From an uncultured Oscillospiraceae bacterium (GTDB lineage Bacteria; Bacillota; Clostridia; Oscillospirales; Oscillospiraceae): DNA of 7,337 bases. The position numbers and the translations under genes are program-made. The notes under the pieces were generated by a model. It was not told where the DNA came from and ran no database searches. It saw only the letters and a list, made by a program, of their open reading frames with translations. How positions within the stretch are numbered: the stretch's first letter is position 1; each line of letters begins with the position of its first letter. This document shows positions 1-5,657 of the stretch, piece by piece. The stretch spans positions 1 through 7,337 of the forward strand of contig CALWXI010000086.1 in NCBI GenBank assembly GCA_944385455.1, written 5' to 3'.

Positions 1-218
1 TGCTGACGCTGCCTCTGCGGCCCGCCCAGGCGGCTCCCCCCAGCCCCCGGGAAGCGGTGATCGCCTTCCTCACCGACGCCGCAGCGGCGTCAGCGGCGGA
101 GATCACCCGCGCCGCCGGGCCGGACTGCGGAGAAGCGCTGCTCTCCGCCATGGAGCGCGAGGGGGTGCTGTCCTCTGAGGAGACGCCGGAGGGCCGGCGC
201 TACCGGCTCCGATGGTGA
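1..218 (+). CDS. C-terminal end of an unidentified protein, possible winged-helix tail
   Basis: An open frame enters from the left edge (first complete codon at position 3) and ends at TGA 216-218, giving 71 visible residues. No start codon or upstream domain is in view, so the protein cannot be named. The visible part begins with a Pro/Ala-rich stretch that looks like a linker (PAQAAPPSPRE). It continues with a compact segment whose pattern fits a small winged helix-turn-helix: helix EAVIAFLTDA, helix AEITRAAG, helix EALLSAMEREGVL, then a basic wing-like end RRYRLRW. Codon choice is GC-rich at third positions, as in the neighbours, which supports a real gene. The next gene begins 86 nt downstream behind its own promoter, and I see no terminator in between. 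The winged-helix reading is inference from residue pattern only. Confidence 0.55.
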   Translation, partial: LTLPLRPAQAAPPSPREAVIAFLTDAAAASAAEITRAAGPDCGEALLSAMEREGVLSSEETPEGRRYRLRW

Positions 219-232
219 GCGGGAGATTTTCA

Positions 233-261
233 TTGCACCGGCGGCGGCAGTATGGTATCAT
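233..261 (+). promoter_or_regulatory. Predicted sigma-A promoter of the cytidylate-kinase-like gene
   Basis: TTGCAC (233-238) and TATCAT (256-261) are separated by exactly 17 nt and lie 43 nt before the ATG at 305. The -10 box matches the TATAAT consensus at five of six bases; the -35 box matches only its TTG half. The stretch is visibly less GC-rich than the flanking coding DNA. It suggests that the kinase-like gene is transcribed at least partly on its own. Confidence 0.5.
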
Positions 262-304
262 AGCTGCAAAGAAGCCGCACGGGCGGCATCCGGGAGGAGA
301 GCAT

Positions 305-901
305 ATGAACAAGATCATCACCATCAGCCGGGAATACGGCGCCGGCGGCCACTCCATCGGCCGGCAGGTGGCCGAACAGCTGGGCATCCCCTTTTACGAC
401 CGGGACATCGTCCGGGAGACGGTGAAGGCCAGCGGCTTTGACATGGATACCGTGGAGCACGACCAGGAGGACGTCTCCCGGGCCGACTTTCTGCTCAAGA
501 GCATCTGCTCACTGTCCGCTCCCTCCTACAACGACACCCAGGACGCCATCCACGAGGTACAGCGGGCGGTGATTCTGCAGTTCGCCAAGGCAGGTCCCTG
601 CGTGATCCTGGGCCGCTGCGCCGACGATATCCTGCGCCGGGCCGGCGTGGAGTGCCTGAACGTGTTCATCCATGCCAGTGATGTCCACCGGGCCGCACGG
701 GTCAGCGAACTCACCGGCTGCACCAGCGCCGCAGAGCTGCAAAAGATGCTGGCCAAAAAGGACGGCAGCCGCCATACTTACTACACCCACTACACCGGCA
801 AGAGGTGGGGCGACAGCCGCAATTATCATCTGACGCTGGACAGCGGCGCCCTGGGCTATGCGCGCTGCGTGCAGCTGATCGTGGCTGCCGCCGCGGACTG
901 A
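305..901 (+). CDS. Cytidylate kinase-like family protein
   Basis: A complete 198-aa protein, the usual size for the Cytidylate_kin_2 (AAK6-like) family of putative nucleoside monophosphate kinases. The N-terminus carries the family's modified P-loop, ISREYGAGGHSIG (residues 7-19), followed by the A-x-x-LGIPFYDRDI segment (23-35). Further family blocks are CVILGRCADDIL (99-110, the nucleotide-binding/LID approach) and the C-terminal D-x-x-R-x-x-YY-x-x-YTG-x-x-WGD-x-x-NY-x-L (153-177), which ends in a LDS...LG segment. The canonical Walker Lys is absent, as is normal in this family, so phosphoryl transfer to CMP should not be assumed. ATG 305 is chosen over the upstream in-frame ATG at 212 because GGGAGGAGA (292-300) sits 4 nt before it, the family homology starts there, and 212 lies ahead of the promoter. 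It is probably cytoplasmic; the true substrate is unknown. It converges on the RNase J gene across a shared terminator. Confidence 0.88.
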   Translation: MNKIITISREYGAGGHSIGRQVAEQLGIPFYDRDIVRETVKASGFDMDTVEHDQEDVSRADFLLKSICSLSAPSYNDTQDAIHEVQRAVILQFAKAGPCVILGRCADDILRRAGVECLNVFIHASDVHRAARVSELTGCTSAAELQKMLAKKDGSRHTYYTHYTGKRWGDSRNYHLTLDSGALGYARCVQLIVAAAAD

Positions 902-909
902 CGATTCGA

Positions 910-946
910 AAAGATCCCCGGCTCCTTCCCGGAGCCGGGGATCTTT
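910..946. terminator. Bidirectional intrinsic terminator between convergent genes
   Basis: A perfect 16-bp inverted repeat: arms 910-925 and 931-946, with a 5-nt loop TTCCC (926-930). The GC-rich core is flanked by A-rich and T-rich ends, so RNA from either strand folds into a strong hairpin running into U residues. The U run is short on both strands: three on the plus strand, and three plus one just past the arm on the minus strand. The hairpin lies 8 nt after the stop of the kinase-like gene and 10 nt beyond the stop of RNase J, as expected for a terminator used from both sides. Confidence 0.9.
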
Positions 947-956
947 CGCATGCGTT

Positions 957-2615
957 TTACAGCCGGGTCACAACGGGAATGACCATGGGGCTGCGCTTGG
1001 TGTTTTTGAAGAGATAGCTGCTCACCGCAGACTTCACCGTGCCCCGCAGCTCGCCGTCGTCCCGGCCGCGCTTGCGGGAGACGGACTCCGCCGCCTCCAG
1101 GGCCACACTCTGCAGCTCCTTCATGAGGTCGCCGGACTCCTTGACATAGATGAAGCCCCGGGTGATGATCTCCGGCTCGCTGAGCAGCGCGCCGTCGTGG
1201 GCGGAGATGGGCATCACCACCACCACCATACCGTCCTCGGCCAGACGCTTGCGGTCCCGCATCACCACGGCGCCCACATCGCCCACGCCGGAGCCGTCCA
1301 CATATACCTCGCCGGCAGGCACGGAGCCGCCCAGCTTCAGCGTCTTGGCCGTCAGCTCGATGACGGAGCCGTTGTCGGCGATGGCGATGTGATTGCGCTC
1401 CATGCCCATATCCTGGGCCAGCTGGCTGTGGATCTGGAGCATCCGCTGCTCACCGTGAAGGGGGATGAAGAAGCGGGGTTTGGTCAGGGCATGGATGATC
1501 TTCAGCTCCTCCTGGCAGGCGTGGCCGGACACATGCAGGATGTCCGCCCGGTCATAGACCACCTTCACACCCTTGCGGAACAGCTCGTTGATGACCCGGC
1601 TGACGGTGACCTCGTTGCCGGGAATGGCGGAAGCGGAGAGGATCACCTTGTCCCCGGCGCCCAGCTCCACCTGCTTGTGAGTGGAGAAGGCCATGCGGTA
1701 CAAGGCGCTCATCTCCTCGCCCTGGGAGCCGGTAGTGACGATGACCTGCTTGTTTTTGGGCAGGCCCTTGATCTTGGTGATGTCCATGAGGGTGTTCTTG
1801 GGCACCTTCATATAGCCCAGCTCCGTGGAGACCTTCATCATGTTCTCCATGGACCTCCCCGTGACGGCCACCTTCCGGCCGCACTGAGCGGCGGCGTCCA
1901 GCACCTGCTGGATGCGGTGGACGTTGGAGGCGAAGGTGGTGACGATGATCCGGTCCTCACAGTTTTGGAACTGCCGGACAAAGGTGGCGCCCACGGTCTT
2001 CTCCGAGGGGGTAAAGCCCGGCCGCTCCACATTGGTGGAGTCGGCGCACAATGCCAGCACGCCCTCCTTGCCCAGCTCTCCCAAGCGGGCCAGGTCGATG
2101 ACCTCCCCGTCAATGGGGGTGGAGTCGATCTTGAAGTCGCCGGTGTGGACCACGGTGCCCATATGCGTGTGAATGGCAAAGGCCACGGAGTCGGCGATGG
2201 AATGATTCACGTGGATGAACTCCACGGTGAACTTGCCCGCCCGGACGGACTTGCCCGGCTCCACCGTCACCAGCTTGGTGCTCTTCACCAGGCCGTGCTC
2301 TTCCAGCTTCAGTTTGATGAGGCCCGCGGTGAAGCGGGTACAGTAGATGGGCAGGTTGATCTGCTTGAGCACATAGGGAATGGCGCCCACGTGGTCCTCG
2401 TGGCCGTGAGTGATGAACAGGCCCCGGATCCGGGCGCGGTTTTTGATGAGGTAGCTGACGTCGGGGATGATGCAGTCGATGCCGTACATATCGTCTCCGG
2501 GAAACGCCATGCCGCAGTCCACCACGATGATCTCTCCGCCGCACTCGTAGGCGGTCATGTTCTTGCCGATCTCGTTGAGACCGCCCAGGGGGATGATTTT
2601 CAATTTTTCTGCCAT
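957..2615 (-). CDS. rnj: Ribonuclease J
   Basis: A complete 552-aa metallo-beta-lactamase/beta-CASP ribonuclease, close to the roughly 555 residues of Bacillus RNase J1. It is known in Firmicutes for 5'-3' exonucleolytic and endonucleolytic mRNA decay and for rRNA 5'-end maturation, acting in the cytoplasm. Visible motifs are GGLNEIGKN (11-19), the zinc motif HGHEDH (70-75), NHS (137-139), HTGDFK (157-162), ADSTN (191-195), the beta-CASP stretch TTFASNVHRIQQ (226-237), TTGSQGE (294-300), SGH (363-365) and PLHGEQ (385-390). A C-terminal domain, about 420-552, ends in PVVTRL. No catalytic residue appears to be missing. Start ATG 2615 is set by AAAAAGGAG (2627-2635 on the minus strand, 11 nt away) and by the family start MAEKLKIIPLGG; the in-frame upstream extension to 2768 has no ribosome site and no homology. 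The gene stands alone, with no rpoY/ykzG upstream as in Bacillus. I cannot tell J1 from J2. Confidence 0.96.
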   Translation of the reverse strand: MAEKLKIIPLGGLNEIGKNMTAYECGGEIIVVDCGMAFPGDDMYGIDCIIPDVSYLIKNRARIRGLFITHGHEDHVGAIPYVLKQINLPIYCTRFTAGLIKLKLEEHGLVKSTKLVTVEPGKSVRAGKFTVEFIHVNHSIADSVAFAIHTHMGTVVHTGDFKIDSTPIDGEVIDLARLGELGKEGVLALCADSTNVERPGFTPSEKTVGATFVRQFQNCEDRIIVTTFASNVHRIQQVLDAAAQCGRKVAVTGRSMENMMKVSTELGYMKVPKNTLMDITKIKGLPKNKQVIVTTGSQGEEMSALYRMAFSTHKQVELGAGDKVILSASAIPGNEVTVSRVINELFRKGVKVVYDRADILHVSGHACQEELKIIHALTKPRFFIPLHGEQRMLQIHSQLAQDMGMERNHIAIADNGSVIELTAKTLKLGGSVPAGEVYVDGSGVGDVGAVVMRDRKRLAEDGMVVVVMPISAHDGALLSEPEIITRGFIYVKESGDLMKELQSVALEAAESVSRKRGRDDGELRGTVKSAVSSYLFKNTKRSPMVIPVVTRL

Positions 2616-2957
2616 AAATTCAGAAACTCCTTTTTCTTCAAAGCGATGTAGCCAGCTCCCTCCGATCCGCCGCGGCGCGGCCTCTTCCGCGGAAAAATGC
2701 GCGCGGAAAGATGAGACGCCCGTTGCCTGCACGGCCCCGTTTCGCCGGCAGGGGTTCGGCTGCGTCACGTCGGAATCCGATATGAGAGCTGTGATCTATT
2801 TGACCGGGGAGGCGCTCCCTCACGCCGGTAAAATACATAAGGAAAGCCGCCGGACGCGTATGGTCCGGGGCGCCATGCGCCGCTGCAGGCGCTGACATCT
2901 CCGGCGGCCAAAGGCCCGTTTCTGTTCCTGTATCCGCAGGGGCGGCCGCCATTCTTT
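2616..2957 (-). other. Predicted long structured 5' leader of the RNase J mRNA
   Basis: Between the predicted minus-strand promoter and the RNase J start codon lie about 340 nt with no recognised gene. I see several potential hairpins: 2726-2735 with 2744-2752 (nine pairs, one bulged A at 2731, 8-nt loop); 2807-2811 with 2815-2819 (GGGAG/CTCCC, 3-nt loop); 2850-2855 with 2863-2868 (CCGGAC/GTCCGG, 7-nt loop); and 2670-2675 with 2687-2692 (CCGCGG self-complementary arms). None is followed by a U run, so they do not look like terminators. I recognise no known riboswitch or named RNA family here. A leader function is inference from position and structure. Confidence 0.45.
2627..2635 (-). promoter_or_regulatory. 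Ribosome binding site fixing the RNase J start
   Basis: Read on the minus strand this is AAAAAGGAG, followed by 11 nt and then ATG at 2615. It is the only good ribosome site near the N-terminus of the conserved protein. It rules out the longer in-frame start at 2768. The spacing is slightly long. Confidence 0.8.
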
Positions 2958-2963
2958 CCCGAT

Positions 2964-2992
2964 AGTATATCACATCTCCCTCCGTTTGTATA
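2964..2992 (-). promoter_or_regulatory. Predicted sigma-A promoter of RNase J
   Basis: On the minus strand TATACA (2992-2987) and TATACT (2969-2964) are 17 nt apart. The -10 box matches consensus at five of six bases and the -35 box at four of six. The predicted transcription start is near 2957. It is the best minus-strand promoter I can find upstream of the gene; nothing closer to 2615 has both boxes. Confidence 0.6.
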
Positions 2993-3066
2993 CATCTTTT
3001 TTGCGTTATGGAAACTTCCTCCGGTAAATCCCGGAAAAAAGCGCCGCTCCCGGGACAGTTTGGAGG

Positions 3067-3095
3067 TTGCGTCCCGGCCGGGAAACTGCTATACT
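3067..3095 (+). promoter_or_regulatory. Predicted promoter of the gdpP operon
   Basis: TTGCGT (3067-3072) and TATACT (3090-3095) are 17 nt apart. A TG at 3087-3088 makes an extended -10 (TGCTATACT), which would compensate for the weak -35. The spacer contains the 12-bp palindrome TCCCGGCCGGGA (3072-3083). The boxes lie 44 nt before the gdpP ATG and point away from the RNase J promoter about 75 bp off. Confidence 0.65.
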
Positions 3096-3124
3096 TAATA
3101 AAATCTATTCGTATGTTTTCCGGT

Positions 3125-3132
3125 AAAAGGAG
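3125..3132 (+). promoter_or_regulatory. Ribosome binding site fixing the gdpP start
   Basis: AAAAGGAG followed by 7 nt and ATG 3140. It decides in favour of the 663-aa start over the in-frame ATG at 3008, which has no ribosome site and lies upstream of the predicted promoter. Confidence 0.85.
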
Positions 3133-3139
3133 TCTTTGC

Positions 3140-5131
3140 ATGAACAACAAAAAACTCTCCCGCCTGCTGGAACCGAATTTGAAGCTGTACTTTTTGTGTC
3201 TGCTGGTGTTCACCCTGGCGGCCCTGCCGGCCAGCCCGGTGCTGGCTCTGGCGGAGGGCGTGGCCACGGTGGCTCTTTACGTCTATTTTACCCGCGGCAA
3301 CAAAAAGCGCCGCCAGGGCATCCTGCAGTACATCGACAGCGTCACCGGCAGCGTGGACACCGCCAGCAAGTCCACCCTCATCAACTCCCCCCTGCCCATC
3401 ATGGTCTTTCGGCCCGACACCGGCGAGGTGATCTGGAGCAATGAAAACTTCCTCCAGCTGGCCGGAGTGCGGGAGCATCTTTTTGAGATGAAGGTGGAGG
3501 ATGCGGTGCCGGACTTTCCCTTTCAGTGGCTGCTGGAGGGCAAGCAGGAATGTCCCGACCGGGTCTATATGAACGGCCGGCGCTTCCGGGTATACGGCAG
3601 CCTGGTCCGGGCCAGGGGCCGGGGCGGCGAGCAGAACCTGGTAGCCACCACCTACTGGGTGGATACCACCGAGGCCGACGTCATGCGGGAGACGTACTCC
3701 GCCACCCGCCCGGTGCTGTCTTTGGTGATGGTGGACAACTACGAGGATCTGATGAAGGCCTGTGCCGACACCGCCCGCAGCGCGGTCCTGGCCCAGATCG
3801 ACGAACGCCTCAGCGCCTGGGCCGACGGGCGCGGCCTTCTTTTGAAGGTGGAGCGGGACCGCTACCTCTTTATTTTTGAAGAGCAGTTCTACCAGCATTT
3901 TGTGGAGGAGAAATTCTCCGTGCTGGACAGCATTCGGGACATCCGGGTGGGTGAGGGCGTGCATCCCACGCTCTCCATCGGCATGGGCAAGGACGCCGAC
4001 ACCCTCTCCGATCTCTACAAAAATGCCAACCTCTCCCTGGAGATGGCCCTGAGCCGGGGCGGCGACCAGGCCGTTGTGCGCAACCGGGTGGACTTTGAGT
4101 TCTACGGCGGACGCACAAAGTCCACGGAAAAACGCACCAAAGTCAAATCCCGGGTCATGGCCAACGCCCTCAGCGAGCTGATGGCCGACGCCGGAGAGAT
4201 CTACATCATGGGCCACAGCTTTGCGGACATGGACGCCGTGGGCGCCGCCGCCGGCGTGTGCTGCGCCGCGCGGAACCGGGGCAAGCGGGCCCGGATCGTC
4301 ATCGACCTGGAGCGCAACGCCGCCGGGCCGGTGCTGCAAAAGCTCATGGCCCTGCCGGAGTACGCCGGCGTGTTCGTCTCCCCCGGGGAGGCCTTTTTGA
4401 AGATCCAGCCCGGCGCGCTGCTGGTGGTGGTGGACACCAACCGGCCGGAGATGGTGGAAAGCCAGCAGCTGCTGGAGTCCTGCAACCGGGTGGCGGTGAT
4501 CGACCACCACCGCCGGGCCGCCACCTACATTGAAAACGCCGCGTTCAGCTTCCATGAGCCCTATGCCTCCTCCGCCTCCGAGCTGGTGACGGAGCTTCTG
4601 CAGTATCTGGTGGACTCCACCGACCTGCTGCGGGAGGAGGCGGAGGCGCTGCTGGCCGGTATCGTGCTGGACACCAAGCACTTCACCCTCCGCACCGGCG
4701 GCCGCACCTTTGAGGCGGCGGCCTTCCTGCGCCGGGCCGGCGCCGATACCACCGATGTCCAGCGGCTGTTCCAGAACGACCTGCAGGAGATGGTCTCCCG
4801 GTACGACATCATCCGCCGGGCGGAGCTCTACCGGGACGACATCGCCCTGGCGGCCATTCCCCAGGAGGGGGTGGACCGGGTCACCGCCGCCCAGGCGGCG
4901 GATGAACTGCTCTCCCTCAAGGGCGTGAAGGCCTCCTTCGTGATCTACCGCAACGGCGCGGACGTGCTGATGTCCGCCCGGTCTCTTGGCGATGTGAACG
5001 TCCAGGTGGTGCTGGAAGCGCTGGGCGGCGGCGGCAATTCCACCACGGCCGGCGGCCGGGTGGAAAACGGCGACATTGACGAGGTGGAACAGCGTCTCAA
5101 GGACGCCATCGACGGATATTTTGAAAAATAA
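3140..5131 (+). CDS. gdpP: Cyclic-di-AMP phosphodiesterase GdpP (DHH family, membrane-bound)
   Basis: A complete 663-aa protein, close to the 659 aa of Bacillus GdpP/YybT. The family hydrolyses c-di-AMP to pApA and so affects potassium/osmotic balance and cell-wall stress. Domain order is: two N-terminal membrane helices (about 15-30 and 35-50); a PAS-like domain (about 85-175; binds heme in studied homologues); a degenerate GGDEF domain (about 190-325) with SRGGDQ (305-310) in place of GGDEF; then the DHH domain with GHSFADMDAVGA (358-369), VDTN (431-434), IDHH (454-457) and LDTKH (510-514). DHHA1 follows, with MSARSLGDVNVQV (611-623) and GGGGNSTTAGG (629-639). The DHH catalytic aspartates and histidines are present. 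The oddity is Asn633, where the DHHA1 GGGH motif normally has His. The gene heads an operon: rplI starts 30 nt after its stop, with no terminator between them. Confidence 0.95.
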   Translation: MNNKKLSRLLEPNLKLYFLCLLVFTLAALPASPVLALAEGVATVALYVYFTRGNKKRRQGILQYIDSVTGSVDTASKSTLINSPLPIMVFRPDTGEVIWSNENFLQLAGVREHLFEMKVEDAVPDFPFQWLLEGKQECPDRVYMNGRRFRVYGSLVRARGRGGEQNLVATTYWVDTTEADVMRETYSATRPVLSLVMVDNYEDLMKACADTARSAVLAQIDERLSAWADGRGLLLKVERDRYLFIFEEQFYQHFVEEKFSVLDSIRDIRVGEGVHPTLSIGMGKDADTLSDLYKNANLSLEMALSRGGDQAVVRNRVDFEFYGGRTKSTEKRTKVKSRVMANALSELMADAGEIYIMGHSFADMDAVGAAAGVCCAARNRGKRARIVIDLERNAAGPVLQKLMALPEYAGVFVSPGEAFLKIQPGALLVVVDTNRPEMVESQQLLESCNRVAVIDHHRRAATYIENAAFSFHEPYASSASELVTELLQYLVDSTDLLREEAEALLAGIVLDTKHFTLRTGGRTFEAAAFLRRAGADTTDVQRLFQNDLQEMVSRYDIIRRAELYRDDIALAAIPQEGVDRVTAAQAADELLSLKGVKASFVIYRNGADVLMSARSLGDVNVQVVLEALGGGGNSTTAGGRVENGDIDEVEQRLKDAIDGYFEK

Positions 5132-5161
5132 GCCACAGGATAACAAAAGGAGCGTATCAAG

Positions 5162-5611
5162 ATGAAAGTGATTTTGCAGCAGGATGTGAAGGGCCAGGGC
5201 AAGAAAGGCCAGATGGTGGAGGTCTCCGAGGGCTACGCCCGGAATTTCCTTCTGCCCCGGAAGCTGGCCATCGCCGCCACGGCGGACGCCATCAACACCA
5301 TGAATCTCAAGGAAAAGGCCCGCCGCGCCGAGGAGGCCCGGCTCAAGGCCGAGGCTGAGGCCACTGCGGAAAAGCTCAAGGAGTGCATGGTCAAGCTCAC
5401 CGCAAAGGCCGGCAACGGCGGACGCCTCTTCGGCGCCGTCACCACCAAGGAGATTTCCGACGGCCTCAAGGCCCAGTTCGGCGTCGATATTCCCAAGCAG
5501 AAGCTGGTGCTGGAGGACCCCATCAAAGCCTTTGGCAGCTACCAGGTCAAGGCTAAGCTGGGCTTTGAGGTGACGGGCACGGTGTACGTGTCCGTGTTCG
5601 AGGAGAAGTGA
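5162..5611 (+). CDS. rplI: 50S ribosomal protein L9
   Basis: A complete 149-aa protein, the standard L9 length. The N-terminal domain that binds 23S rRNA begins MKVILQQDVKGQGKKGQ and contains the L9 signature region VSEGYARNFLLPRKLA (21-36). It is followed by the long charged connecting helix, rich in Lys, Glu, Ala and Arg (about 45-75), and a C-terminal domain that includes NGGRLFGAVTTKEI (82-95). The signature has PRKLA where many bacteria have a Gly before LA; I take this as lineage variation, not damage. AAAAGGAG (5145-5152) lies 9 nt before the ATG. It sits between gdpP and dnaB, an order conserved in Firmicutes, and is likely co-transcribed with both. Confidence 0.97.
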   Translation: MKVILQQDVKGQGKKGQMVEVSEGYARNFLLPRKLAIAATADAINTMNLKEKARRAEEARLKAEAEATAEKLKECMVKLTAKAGNGGRLFGAVTTKEISDGLKAQFGVDIPKQKLVLEDPIKAFGSYQVKAKLGFEVTGTVYVSVFEEK

Positions 5612-5657
5612 GCCGCCGCACCCGCAGGGGCGCCGCGCATTCCGGAGGTGACGAACC

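Larger units (their letters stand above)
2993..3139. other. Regulatory segment between divergent rnj and gdpP promoters, with dyads and short repeats
   Basis: This non-coding stretch joins the two divergent promoters. It holds the inverted repeat TCCGG/CCGGA (3020-3024 with 3031-3035, 6-nt loop), the palindrome TCCCGGGA (3048-3055) and the palindrome TCCCGGCCGGGA (3072-3083, inside the gdpP promoter spacer). It also holds two of the three CCGGTAAA copies in the wider gap (3021-3028 and 3120-3127; the third is at 2825-2832). No gene is visible. Operator function is inference. Confidence 0.35.

Noticed and set aside
1197..2651. A 484-codon plus-strand open frame opposite RNase J
   Set aside because: It is an antisense shadow: rich in His, Gly, Asp and Val with no motifs, while RNase J on the other strand has every expected catalytic motif.
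2726..2752. Nine-pair hairpin as a terminator in the RNase J leader
   Set aside because: No U run follows it on either strand, so it looks like leader structure, not an intrinsic terminator.
2616..2768. In-frame upstream start extending RNase J by 51 residues
   Set aside because: The extension has no homology, and a good AAGGAG site sits directly before ATG 2615.
2656..2984. Repeat CTCCCTCCG at 2656-2664 and 2976-2984
   Set aside because: Two copies of a 9-mer in about 500 bp can occur by chance, and one copy simply lies in the RNase J promoter spacer.
3008..3139. In-frame upstream ATG extending GdpP by 44 residues
   Set aside because: No ribosome site precedes it, it lies upstream of the predicted promoter, and GdpP homology begins just before the first membrane helix at the 3140 start.
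2638..3267. A 209-codon minus-strand open frame across both promoters
   Set aside because: It spans the divergent promoter region and the start of gdpP, so it cannot be translated from the predicted RNase J transcript, and it shows no family features.
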